Assembly: GCA_021787035.1 (NCBI GenBank)
Contig: JAJYMM010000173.1
Location: 22,430-86,429, forward strand
Source of the DNA: Actinomycetes bacterium
GTDB lineage: Bacteria > Actinomycetota > Acidimicrobiia > Acidimicrobiales > Palsa-688
Reading direction: 5' to 3'
DNA: 64,000 nt
The translations under genes were made by a program, and so were the position numbers. Below the pieces are notes generated by a model. It did no database searches, was not told the origin of the DNA, and worked only from the letters and a program-made list of their open reading frames with translations. Each line of letters opens with the position of its first letter. Positions within the stretch are counted from its first letter, which is position 1. Of the stretch, positions 1 through 8,239 are shown piece by piece.

Positions 1-141
1 GTCCGACTCAGACCAGCCCGGGCGCGGCTCGGAGAGCCTGATGGGGGCCGAAGCGGCACCTAGCTGGGCGCCGCTTTGGTCCAACACGACGGCCTTCGTC
101 GAAGCAGTCCCGATGTCGATGCCAAGCAAGCAGGACCCCAT
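1..141 (-). CDS. FGGY-family carbohydrate kinase (xylulokinase-like), 5' end only
   Basis: The first 47 codons are visible before the window edge. The protein begins MGSCLLGIDIGTASTKAVVL, which carries the DIGT phosphate-binding motif and the TK pair typical of FGGY sugar kinases, followed by an ARPGWSE-type segment (here RPGWSESD) as in xylulokinases. These enzymes phosphorylate a pentulose or related polyol with ATP in the cytoplasm. The ATG lies 8 bp after the stop of the LacI gene on the same strand, so the two are probably co-transcribed. The substrate cannot be fixed from 47 residues; xylulose, ribulose or a similar sugar is likely given the pentose transporter across the divergent promoter. 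Confidence 0.85.
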   Translation of the reverse strand, partial: MGSCLLGIDIGTASTKAVVLDQSGAQLGAASAPIRLSEPRPGWSESD

Positions 142-149
142 ACGCGCGG

Positions 150-1247
150 CTAGCCGGCAGGCCGAGCGCCATGGGGTCTGAGCGCCCCCGCGCTGGCAAC
201 TGGTACGGCACCACGGCGCGCCGAGGTCTCCTTCGCCAAACAACCACACGACTCCCGATGGACAAAGACACCGGGAAGCCTGACCCGCCTCGGCTCTGAC
301 GTGCCGTCTTTGTCAGCCATGCGCCTAATCAACAGTTCAACGGTCTTGCTCGCTATCTGCGACACCGGTTGGGCAATGACAGTGAGCCGCGGTTGGAACA
401 CGTCGGCGAACTCCAAGTCATCGAACGCCGCAACCGCCACGTCCTCGGGCACGCGCAACGACCGCTCGCGAAGTGCCCTGAGGACCCCTATGGTCATGTA
501 GTTGTTACCAGACACCACGGCCGTTGGTGCGTTCCTGCGTTGCAAGAGCTCGCCGAGGGCACGTTGCGCCGGGTCGGCAGCAGATTTCCCTGAGACGACA
601 AGCTCGCGGTCCCGGCTCAACCCCGCCCGCTCAAGCCCGAGCTCGTAACCATGCACCCGTTCCTCGGTCGTGGGCAAGCTCCTAAGCCCGCTAACGAAAG
701 CAATCCGCGTGTGCCCGAGGGCGGCGAGGTGCTCGACCAGGCTGGCCGTCGACTCGACGTTTTCGACTCCCACCTGGTCGAAGCGATCGTCCATGAAGCG
801 GTCGAGGAGCACTGTCGGGACCTGCTCCTCCAAGAGCTTGTCGAGGACCGCTCGCCTATCACCTCCAGCGGGCGCCAGCACCACCCCGTCAACGCGTCGG
901 CTGAGGAGCATATTGACGGCTTCGGCCTCCGACGCTACCTGATCCCGGCTATCCGCAAGCACCGAGCTATAGCCTCGCCTGCGCCCGGCACGGTCTATGG
1001 CAGCTACCACCGCCACGAAAAAACGATTCGTAAGCGCTGACATTACGATACCGATCAGATGGGTATCCGACGTCACCAACGAACGGGCCACCCGGTTGGG
1101 CAAATAGCCCGTATCCTCGATGACCTTCAACACCCTGTCCCGGGTGTCGGCGTTTACGGGCCGCGTCCCGTTCACCACATGGGACACCGTCGACACCGAA
1201 ACCCCAGCGCGCTTGGCGACGTCGGCCATGGTAGCCACCGACTTCAC
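150..1247 (-). CDS. LacI-family transcriptional regulator 1
   Basis: A 365-residue LacI/GalR repressor. The N-terminal helix-turn-helix reads DVAKRAGVSVSTVSHVVNGT, followed by the hinge helix segment LPNRVARSLVT, then a periplasmic-binding-protein-like sensor domain (roughly residues 65-340). I chose the GTG at 1247 because a GAGGTGG-type ribosome site lies upstream and it leaves the usual short N-terminal arm before DVA; an ATG at 1229 is the alternative but would leave only two residues. The gene diverges from a sugar-binding-protein gene, and a 26-bp palindrome between them is its likely operator. The ligand is probably a pentose or its phosphate (inference from context). Confidence 0.93.
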   Translation of the reverse strand: MKSVATMADVAKRAGVSVSTVSHVVNGTRPVNADTRDRVLKVIEDTGYLPNRVARSLVTSDTHLIGIVMSALTNRFFVAVVAAIDRAGRRRGYSSVLADSRDQVASEAEAVNMLLSRRVDGVVLAPAGGDRRAVLDKLLEEQVPTVLLDRFMDDRFDQVGVENVESTASLVEHLAALGHTRIAFVSGLRSLPTTEERVHGYELGLERAGLSRDRELVVSGKSAADPAQRALGELLQRRNAPTAVVSGNNYMTIGVLRALRERSLRVPEDVAVAAFDDLEFADVFQPRLTVIAQPVSQIASKTVELLIRRMADKDGTSEPRRVRLPGVFVHRESCGCLAKETSARRGAVPVASAGALRPHGARPAG

Positions 1248-1311
1248 CAAGCCACCCACCCACCTCGTGCCACGTCGCCCATGGCCCGACGCTAGCACAG
1301 GAGCTCCCGCG

Positions 1312-1337
1312 TACAAGCGCTTGCGCAAGCGCTTGTA
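1312..1337. promoter_or_regulatory. 26-bp perfect palindrome, LacI operator
   Basis: The 26 bp are identical to their reverse complement. They contain two AAGCGCTT cores flanking a central TTGCGCAA, so they look like two overlapping LacI-type operators. The site lies between the divergent LacI and binding-protein genes and covers the -35 region of the rightward promoter, so a bound repressor would block transcription. Confidence 0.85.
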
Positions 1338-1349
1338 AGGCGCTACGAT
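1321..1349 (+). promoter_or_regulatory. Predicted sigma-70-type promoter of the pentose ABC operon
   Basis: TTGCGC (1321-1326) and TACGAT (1344-1349) are separated by exactly 17 bp. The -35 element lies inside the LacI palindrome. Transcription would start near 1357, leaving a leader of about 310 nt before the TTG start at 1670; I saw no recognised riboswitch in that leader. Confidence 0.5.
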
Positions 1350-1669
1350 GAGCGGTGTCACATAGGTACTGCTGGCAAGGGGGCAACAACGAGCAGCTGG
1401 GGCACTGACGACTCGCCCTCGGCCACCTCGGCCAGGCTGAAGTAGCCTGGCCGTGAAGGGTGCGCCGTCGGGCCAAGGACCGCTCCTTGCCGCGGCCACG
1501 AGATCTAAGCGACAAGACGGCACACACCTTTAACAGGTGCCTATTGTCAACTCCACTACACGGGGTCCCGCTTACTCCTCGATGCCACTTGGCTTGCAAG
1601 TGCAATCAACAAGCTGACAAGACCGGCCAACAAGCAAATACACACACAACCCAACAGGAGGAAGTCAAC

Positions 1670-2710
1670 TTGGCTCCCAGCATAACTAGGAAGGCCAATA
1701 GGTCCGGCGATGGTCCGTCGGAATGCCTGCGGGCAACGCCAGTGCACCGCTACCGGCGCTGGTCCCGCCTCTCAACCGCCGCCATAAGTGCGATTGCCCT
1801 TGCCGGCGCCGCCGCCACGCCTGCCGCCGCCGCGCCCGCCAAGCCCGTGATCGGTATGGCGCTCATGACCCTTACGAACCCTTATTTCGGCTTGATGGGG
1901 AAAACCTGTGAGACCTACGCAGAAAAGCTCGGCATGGTGTGCCACGTCGAGGGAGCCAACCTCGACCAAGCCACGCAGCTCTCCCAGGTCGACGGCTTTA
2001 TCCAGCAGCACGTCTCGGCTCTTATGATCGCCCCACCTGACGCGAAGGCTGCCGTGCCAGAGGTCCTCGCGGCGAACAAAGCCCATATCCCTGTGTTCAC
2101 CATCGACACAAACATCGTCGGCTACCAGCAAGCGGGTGGTCACGTCGTCGAGTTCGTGCAGACCAACAACTATCACGGTGGGGTCATTGTTGGCCAGGAG
2201 ATAGCAAGCTACCTTCATGGCCACGGAACGGTCGCGATCGACGACTACCCTCTAGCTACGTCGGTCCTCAACCGAGACGCAGGCGTCCGGGCAGTATTCA
2301 AGAAGTACCCCGGCATCAAGATCGTCGCCGACGCGAATGGCGGCGGCAACACTACGCAGGGCCTCACGGCGGCTTCCGCCATGCTTGAAGCCCACCCGAA
2401 CGTCAACGTCATCTACGATATCAACTGCCCATCCGGCTTGGGCGCCCTCGATGCGATCAAAGCGGCGCACGACGTGGGGAAGGTTGCGGTGATCGGCTTT
2501 GCCGGGGCACAGCAGTGCGTCCAGGACGTACAAAACAACTCCATCTTCAAGGCCGGGGTCATGCAGGAGCCGCGCCTTGAGACGACCATAGAGCTCGCAA
2601 ACGTCAAAAAATACCTATCCGGGAAGAAGGTCCCTTCTCTCATCCTCACACCTGCAATCGAGATCACCAAGCAGGACGCATCGAAATACATCTCCGTCGC
2701 CTACCCGTGA
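1670..2710 (+). CDS. Sugar ABC transporter substrate-binding protein (RbsB-like, CUT2)
   Basis: A 346-residue periplasmic-binding-protein-4 family member. The TTG start is chosen because a strong AGGAGG site lies just upstream (about 1656-1661). The N-terminus is basic, then a hydrophobic stretch (LSTAAISAIALAGAAA) forms a signal peptide ending near AAAAPA. The mature part opens VIGMALMTLTNPYFGLM, the usual first strand and helix of ribose-type binding proteins, and includes IDTN and TASAMLEAHPNV segments. It is followed by an ATPase and a permease on the same strand. It captures a free sugar, probably a pentose, outside the membrane. Confidence 0.93.
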   Translation: MAPSITRKANRSGDGPSECLRATPVHRYRRWSRLSTAAISAIALAGAAATPAAAAPAKPVIGMALMTLTNPYFGLMGKTCETYAEKLGMVCHVEGANLDQATQLSQVDGFIQQHVSALMIAPPDAKAAVPEVLAANKAHIPVFTIDTNIVGYQQAGGHVVEFVQTNNYHGGVIVGQEIASYLHGHGTVAIDDYPLATSVLNRDAGVRAVFKKYPGIKIVADANGGGNTTQGLTAASAMLEAHPNVNVIYDINCPSGLGALDAIKAAHDVGKVAVIGFAGAQQCVQDVQNNSIFKAGVMQEPRLETTIELANVKKYLSGKKVPSLILTPAIEITKQDASKYISVAYP

Positions 2711-2727
2711 CGGTCTGACAACCGGGG

Positions 2728-2766
2728 CGCGGGCTGCACACCAGGATCTCCTGAATGCAGCCCGCG
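2728..2766 (+). promoter_or_regulatory. Intercistronic stem-loop between binding protein and transporter genes
   Basis: An 11-bp perfect stem (2728-2738 with 2756-2766) encloses a loop that holds a further 5-bp stem (CAGGA/TCCTG). There is no U-tract, so it is more likely an mRNA stabiliser or partial terminator than a full terminator. It sits in the 117-bp gap after the binding-protein gene, the usual place for a device that raises binding protein over transporter. Confidence 0.6.
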
Positions 2767-2827
2767 GGTCCTGCGGAAATGGTTTGACCCAACGGCCTTG
2801 CGGTTGCTGGGCCCAGCAGGAGAAGGG

Positions 2828-4489
2828 ATGGGTCGTGTGAGCTCGGCAAAAACAGCGGAACCCGTGCCAGCTGCTGGGGCTGCTGGACAGGGTCCTCGGA
2901 CGCCACATGTCGAGGCGCGCAGCATCACCAAGCGCTACGGCGAGATGCTGGCGCTCGACAACGTGTCCCTAGAGGTATGGCCAGGCGAGATCCTGGGCCT
3001 GATGGGCCACAACGGAGCCGGCAAATCGACGCTCATCAAAATATTGACCGGTGCCGAACAACCGACTTCCGGCCAGCTAGCAGTGGCCGGGACGCCCGCG
3101 CAACTGCGAAGTGTGGCCGACGCGCGTAGCCTTGGGGTCGTCGCCGTATACCAAGAACTACGGATCATCGGCACTGTGAGCATCGCTGAAAACTTGAGTT
3201 ATCCCGTCCTCCCACAGCGTTTTGGCTTCATAGACCGTCGGCAACTGAAAAAAGACGCCCTTAGGGTCCTTTCCGCCCGGGGCATCGACATTGACCCCAT
3301 GATGCCCGCGAGCCAACTTTCCCAAGCTGAGCGTCAACTGGTCGAGATCGCTGCCGTACTGTCTTCGGGCGCGAAGGTCGTATTGCTCGACGAGCCGACT
3401 TCCTCCCTAGACATCGAGCAGATCGAACGAGTCTTCCACCTCATGCGCAGCGCAACTGCCGAAGGTGTCAGTTTTGTCCTCGTCACCCACAAGGTCCACG
3501 AAGTGCTGGACTGCGCCGACCGCATAGTCGTGCTCCGCGACGGCCGCGCGGTAGCCGGCGGCGCCCGCAGCGAGTTCGACCACGAACGCTTGGTAGCAGA
3601 ATTGGCAGGCAGCACGGGCGACTCGCACCAAAGTGGCTGCTCGGTCGTGGAGCCTGCCCCAAGTGCCCACGCGTCGGAGATCGGAGGCACTTCCCCAGCT
3701 CCTGAGACGCCGGCGCAGCATTCGAGCACCAGTGCCACGTCAGCACCGGCCCTCCGCGTCGCCGGCCTGGTCGCCGGTGGTGTCCGCCGAGCCGACCTTG
3801 ACCTCCACTTTGGTGAGGTCGTAGGCCTCTACGGGGTGCTCGGCGCGGGACGGACGGCGTTCCTCAGGGCCTTGTTCGGCGTCAACCCAATGCGCGCTGG
3901 CGAGGTCCTCCTCTATGGCCAACCATACAGCCCGAAGGACCCTGCCGATTCGCTTGAGCACGGTCTGTACCTGCTCTCAGAGAGCCGGAAGGTCGATGGC
4001 ATCATCCCCTCCCTGAGCGTACGGAACAACCAGGTCGTTGCCGCGCTCCGCTCTTTCAGGCGTCACCTCGGGGCCCTAGACAGGGGCCGCGTGAGGACCG
4101 AGACGGACAGGGAAGCGCAACGCCTAGACATCCGCGGCAACCCCGACAGGCCCGTAGGTTCGCTGAGCGGCGGCAACCAGCAAAAGGTGCTGTTCAGCCG
4201 TCTGCATATGGCAGGAGCACGTCTGCTGCTACTAGATGAGCCCACCCGGGGCGTAGACGTTGGCGCGAAACGCCGGATCTACCAGGTCATAAGGGACGAG
4301 GCCAGGGAGGGCAAGGCGGTGATCGTCTCTTCGTCAGAAGCAGAGGAGATCTGTGAGCTCTGCTCACGTTGTTACGTGGTGAGAAAAGGCCGGCTGGGCG
4401 ACGTCTTGCTGTCCGGCGACGCATTGACACCCGATGCATTGCGCCTAGTCGCCGTGCGGGCCGAGGAGGAGGAGGTAGCGCTGCAATGA
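2828..4489 (+). CDS. Sugar ABC transporter ATP-binding protein, two fused ATPase domains (RbsA/XylG-like)
   Basis: A 553-residue CUT2 ATPase with two nucleotide-binding domains. The first has Walker A GHNGAGKST, a degenerate signature LSQAERQ and Walker B VVLLDEPT. The second has a degenerate P-loop (GVLGAGRTAF), a good signature LSGGNQQK and LLLLDEPTRGVDVG. This asymmetry is normal for RbsA/MglA. A low-complexity linker rich in Ser, Pro and Thr of about 45 residues joins the halves and is longer than usual. The ATG at 2828 follows AGGAGA; a GTG at 2837 is also possible. The stop overlaps the permease start. Confidence 0.94.
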   Translation: MGRVSSAKTAEPVPAAGAAGQGPRTPHVEARSITKRYGEMLALDNVSLEVWPGEILGLMGHNGAGKSTLIKILTGAEQPTSGQLAVAGTPAQLRSVADARSLGVVAVYQELRIIGTVSIAENLSYPVLPQRFGFIDRRQLKKDALRVLSARGIDIDPMMPASQLSQAERQLVEIAAVLSSGAKVVLLDEPTSSLDIEQIERVFHLMRSATAEGVSFVLVTHKVHEVLDCADRIVVLRDGRAVAGGARSEFDHERLVAELAGSTGDSHQSGCSVVEPAPSAHASEIGGTSPAPETPAQHSSTSATSAPALRVAGLVAGGVRRADLDLHFGEVVGLYGVLGAGRTAFLRALFGVNPMRAGEVLLYGQPYSPKDPADSLEHGLYLLSESRKVDGIIPSLSVRNNQVVAALRSFRRHLGALDRGRVRTETDREAQRLDIRGNPDRPVGSLSGGNQQKVLFSRLHMAGARLLLLDEPTRGVDVGAKRRIYQVIRDEAREGKAVIVSSSEAEEICELCSRCYVVRKGRLGDVLLSGDALTPDALRLVAVRAEEEEVALQ

Positions 4490-5598
4490 AGCCGCAAAGG
4501 TCCCGAAGGCTGCCAAGGGAAGCAGGAATCCTCGCAGTCTGGGTCGCAATAATGATCGTGTTTTCTTCACTCTCAGGGCACTTTTTCACTGAATCTGATA
4601 TTCTCAACCTATTTCTGAACGCTGCTGTCATAATATTGCTGTCGCTCGGCGAGGCGTTCGTCCTCTTGATCGCGGAAATCGACTTGTCGGTCGGGTCGGT
4701 CCTGGCACTAAGCGGAGTCGGGATGGCAGAGGCGTTCAACGCCGGCTTCAGCGCCCCGGGTGCGATACTGGTCGCGATCGCCCTCGGCGGTGTCGTGGGA
4801 CTCTTCAATGGGGTGGTGGTCGCATACACGAGGATCCCGTCGTTCATAGTAACGTTCGCGTCCCTCGGGGCAGCGTCGTCGATACCTCTCGTAATCACTC
4901 AGGCGGTGCCCATCTACATAAGCGCGCCGTCGTTCAGCTTTATTGGGCAGGAAACGATTGGCCCGGTCCCATTGCCCCTGGTCTTCGTCGCTGTCGTGTT
5001 CGTGGTACTGGCCTTGGTGCTCGCCCGGACCGTGTTCGGGTCGAGGGTGTACGCCGTCGGCGGCAACCGCGAGGCGGCAAGGCTGAGCGGCATCAGGATC
5101 CGACGAGTAGTGATCTGGTGCTTCCTCGTGAGCGGATTGGTCGCAGGGTTTGCGGGGGCCATTGAGGCTGGGCGGTTGAGCTCTGGGTATCCGACCGCGG
5201 GGTCTACGACCGAGCTCTTCGACGCCATAGCCGGTGCGGTGGTCGGGGGAGTCAGCCTTTTCGGTGGCATAGGGACGATCCTCGGTGCCCTTATCGGTGC
5301 CGTGATCGTCGGCACTCTCCAGCAGGGCTTGGACGTGCTAAACGTGAGCACTTACTGGCAGCCTCTCGTCGTCGGCGTCGTCATCCTCGTCGGGGTGGCC
5401 GTAGACAGCGTGCTACGAAGCGGCGGTCTGGCCGGCTTGGGGGACTTGTTCAGAAGTTGGGCCGCGCTGGGCAGAGGTGATCAGACCACGACCGGCACGG
5501 GCGGGGCGCCGGTACTGGCGACAAGCGGAAAGGTACTGGATTCGGCGGTGGGCCAACCGGGCACTGCGGGGCAGGAGCCGGCGAACGTGGCCGACTAG
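4486..5598 (+). CDS. Sugar ABC transporter permease (RbsC/XylH-like)
   Basis: A 370-residue BPD_transp_2 permease with about nine hydrophobic segments and the family hallmark EIDLSVGSVLALSG. The ATG overlaps the ATPase stop (ATGA) and has a GAGGAGGAGGT site within the end of the ATPase gene, showing translational coupling. It moves a free sugar across the membrane with the preceding ATPase and binding protein. The last 45 residues are a hydrophilic tail. The operon appears to end here. Confidence 0.94.
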   Translation: MKPQRSRRLPREAGILAVWVAIMIVFSSLSGHFFTESDILNLFLNAAVIILLSLGEAFVLLIAEIDLSVGSVLALSGVGMAEAFNAGFSAPGAILVAIALGGVVGLFNGVVVAYTRIPSFIVTFASLGAASSIPLVITQAVPIYISAPSFSFIGQETIGPVPLPLVFVAVVFVVLALVLARTVFGSRVYAVGGNREAARLSGIRIRRVVIWCFLVSGLVAGFAGAIEAGRLSSGYPTAGSTTELFDAIAGAVVGGVSLFGGIGTILGALIGAVIVGTLQQGLDVLNVSTYWQPLVVGVVILVGVAVDSVLRSGGLAGLGDLFRSWAALGRGDQTTTGTGGAPVLATSGKVLDSAVGQPGTAGQEPANVAD

Positions 5599-5690
5599 GA
5601 GCGGGCTCCCTTTTCAGAGTGGCGGCACTGCCCCACCCTGCACCGGGGCCCACCCCCCGACGGGGGCGCTGCCCGGCTGCTCCACTCTCC

Positions 5691-5826
5691 GGGGCGGCGG
5701 GGCGGCGGGGCGGCGGGGCGGCGGGGCGGCGGGGCGGCGGGGCGGCGGGGCGGCGGGGCGGCGGGGCGCCGGGGCGGCGGGGCGCCGGGGCGCCGGGGCG
5801 CCGGGGCGCCGGGGCGCCGGGGCGCG
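5691..5826. repeat. Tandem 8-bp repeat GGGGCGGC/GGGGCGCC, 16 units
   Basis: Nine units of GGGGCGGC are followed by GGGGCGCC, GGGGCGGC and five more GGGGCGCC, all in phase. The period of 8 is not a multiple of 3, and the long Pro/Arg frames through it are artefacts of the repeat. The array lies in the 500-bp gap (5599-6100) after the transporter operon, where I see no gene. The sharp switch from one unit type to the other suggests block-wise expansion. Confidence 0.95.
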
Positions 5827-6100
5827 CAAAATACTCACCCATCTGTTCAGCCGAAGGCCACTTCGTGGAGAAATTTGCCCGTTTTCGCGCTAAAAACTCA
5901 CTAATGTCCGGCTAATGAATTTTCATGCCCTACGTTTTCCGCCCACTCGCCCATCCAGGTGCCTGGGACCCGGTGCCGGCGCGCTCGGGGCCAACTACCG
6001 GAGGCCCCGCGGCCACCAGCCGCGGTACGGTTCGTAACGTGATTTCACAGCGCTGGCACCGGCGAGCCACCCGAAGGCCCTTCGCCAGGCGACCAGGCTC

Positions 6101-7564
6101 TTGCGGGCGTCCATAACAGTGTCCCTGCTGGCGTCCTCCCTGCTGGCGTCCTCCCTGCTGGCGTCGCCGGCCCTAGCCATGACGGCTCAGGCTCATCCGC
6201 CAACCTCAGGGATTGCCAAGGCTTCGAAGGCTGCGCAGCCGCCCTCACCCACGGTGGAAGCAGTGGCGGCCCCCACCCTTGGCTCTCCGCCGGCCAGCGG
6301 CTCATGGGTCGCCGCGATCGCCGCGGTACCAAGCGGGAAGGGCTATTACGTTCTCCGCTCCGATGGCCAGGTGAGCGCCTTTGGTGTACCCCCGCACGGG
6401 TCCCTACCAGGGCGGCTCCCCCCGGGGGTGACCGCCACCGGCATATCAGTGGACGCGGCGACAGGCGGGTACTGGGTCGTCACGTCCATGGGCCACGTGT
6501 ACGCCTTCGACGCGCCGTCGCTCGGCAGCGTACACGTCCGACCCGGCGGATGGGGCCAGTACCCTGCAGCCGTGGGCATAGCTGCTGCCCCACGTGGCAA
6601 GGGCTACTACGTACTTCGCGCGAACGGCCAGGTAGTCTCTTTCGACGCCCCCTCCTACGGCAATCTGGCTGGCCGGATCCACTACGGCGCAACCGCACCC
6701 ATCGTCGCAACGGGGATCGCCGTGGACCCCGCCACGGGGGGCTATTACCTACTGACGTCGGTCGGTGACGTGTACGCTTTCCACGCGCCCTGGCGCGGGA
6801 ACCCTGCGGGGCTGGGCGGTCCGTGGGCCAATGCCCAGGCAGCTGGGATAAGCGTCGCCCCTGATGGGAAATCTTACGCCGTTGTGGAGGCAGGCGGGGC
6901 GGTCGCCACATTTGGAGGTTCGACAAGGGACCACGCCATACCTACCCTCCCACAAGGGGCCTCGGTCTCGGGCATAACGTTCGACCCTGCGACCGGCGGT
7001 TTGTGGGAGGCCATCGACTTCACGCCCCTCGACGGCTACCTCAACCCTCTGCGTGCCGTGAGGTCGCTCCTGCCCCAAGAGGTAGACCAAGGCGTCGATT
7101 ACTGCGGCTCCGGGCCGGTGTACGCCATCGGCTCAGGCTTGGTACTGAACACGGTCAACCCGGGATGGCCAGGCGGTGCATTTATCAGTTTGGTACTGAA
7201 CACGGTCAACCCGGGATGGCCAGGCGGTGCATTTATCAGTTATCGCCTCTCTGGCGGCCCGGCCAGAGGTCTCGTGGTGTACGTGGCCGAGAACGTGACC
7301 CCAATGGTAGGCGTGGGCGAGCCCGTTGGGCCGACGACGGTGCTCGGCTGGCTTCATGACTCCGGCACTTGCCTGGAAACTGGTTGGGCCGACCCGAGCA
7401 ACCCGGTAGAGCGAGCGGCGGCCCGGGCAGAGTACACGGGGAAGAACTCGACCGCATATGGCCTCAATTTCAATGCCCTGCTCGACACGCTCGGCGCTCG
7501 CCCCGGGCTTGTACAACCCGATGGGCCGCCTGGCCCACTGGCCCCCAGCTGGCCGCAGTGGTGA
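6101..7564 (+). CDS. Secreted propeller-like repeat protein with degenerate M23-like C-terminal domain
   Basis: A 487-residue predicted secreted protein. The signal peptide contains three copies of SLLAS, encoded by a 15-bp DNA repeat. Residues of about 65-305 hold five or six repeats of the type GKGYYVLRSDGQVSAFG / TGGYWVVTSMGHVYAFDAP, as in bacterial beta-propeller-like surface proteins. The C-terminal part (VDYCGSGPVYAIGSG, VYVAENVTPMVGVGEPVG) resembles the barrel of M23-type domains but lacks the metal ligands HxxxD and HxH, so it is unlikely to be a peptidase. A 51-bp tandem duplication adds 17 residues within that barrel. TTG at 6101 or GTG at 6119 could start it. Function unknown. Confidence 0.75.
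   Translation: MRASITVSLLASSLLASSLLASPALAMTAQAHPPTSGIAKASKAAQPPSPTVEAVAAPTLGSPPASGSWVAAIAAVPSGKGYYVLRSDGQVSAFGVPPHGSLPGRLPPGVTATGISVDAATGGYWVVTSMGHVYAFDAPSLGSVHVRPGGWGQYPAAVGIAAAPRGKGYYVLRANGQVVSFDAPSYGNLAGRIHYGATAPIVATGIAVDPATGGYYLLTSVGDVYAFHAPWRGNPAGLGGPWANAQAAGISVAPDGKSYAVVEAGGAVATFGGSTRDHAIPTLPQGASVSGITFDPATGGLWEAIDFTPLDGYLNPLRAVRSLLPQEVDQGVDYCGSGPVYAIGSGLVLNTVNPGWPGGAFISLVLNTVNPGWPGGAFISYRLSGGPARGLVVYVAENVTPMVGVGEPVGPTTVLGWLHDSGTCLETGWADPSNPVERAAARAEYTGKNSTAYGLNFNALLDTLGARPGLVQPDGPPGPLAPSWPQW
7139..7240. repeat. 51-bp exact tandem duplication inside the secreted protein gene
   Basis: Two identical 51-bp copies (7139-7189, 7190-7240) add LVLNTVNPGWPGGAFIS a second time, in frame. It is one of many such duplications in this window. 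Confidence 0.97.
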
Positions 7565-7919
7565 CCCGACGATATGACGGCCCGGTCGGGGCTGGCGCAT
7601 CCTACGGGGACCGCTCCTCCGGGACCGCGTGCCAGCTGGCAGAAGGGTCCTCGTGAGCACCGCTTCACGCAACATGGGCGCTGCCGCTGGACGGCTCGCC
7701 GCTTCCGTCGCTGCCCTGGCTGGAGAGGACATTTGGGCCCGCAGCTAGGCAACCATGGCTTGGAACCGGCTCACGAGGCACTGGGCTCTTCCCTGGTCAC
7801 CATGCGAGGGGCGAGATCGTCGTCAAGGTTAGTGAAGCTGGTCAACCATCTGCCATGCTGACCTCGCTGGCGCACATCGGAGGTGACGGTGGCACAGAGG
7901 CAGTCCTAGCCTGGTAGGC

Positions 7920-8177
7920 ATGGTCGAACCTCTTGAGGACACCGTGGCACGGGCGGACACGGCACGGGCGGAGCTCACCCAGTTGCTGCAGCGCCTAGGG
8001 GCCGAACGAGAGGCCGTGAAGGCCGCCACAGCCGAAGCCCACGAGGCCATCCAAGGGCTCCGGAGCGCAGTCCGGGAAGCCAAGGAGGAAATGCGCCAGA
8101 CGTCCAAGGCGGAGGCGCGCAAGCACCTGGCCCGGCAGATGCGGGCTGCGGCCGACATACTGGCGCGCGACATTTGA
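7920..8177 (+). CDS. Small coiled-coil protein, unknown function
   Basis: An 85-residue protein rich in Ala, Glu, Arg and Lys with heptad-like spacing of Leu and Ala throughout (ARAELTQLLQRLGAEREAV); no signal peptide or membrane segment. The ribosome site is weak. It stands alone between the secreted protein and the GH43 gene. I recognise no family. The 355 bp before it hold no convincing gene. Confidence 0.5.
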   Translation: MVEPLEDTVARADTARAELTQLLQRLGAEREAVKAATAEAHEAIQGLRSAVREAKEEMRQTSKAEARKHLARQMRAAADILARDI

Positions 8178-8239
8178 CCCACCTCATAGGCCTGCCGGGC
8201 GGCATCAAAGGCGCCAAATAGCTGGAAGAGCCGGGGCGC

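Noticed and set aside
5691..5826. CRISPR array
   Set aside because: Units are 8 bp with no spacers.
5450..5842. Pro/Arg/Ala-repeat open frames over the 8-bp array
   Set aside because: All frames stay open because the repeat lacks stops; the period is not a multiple of 3.
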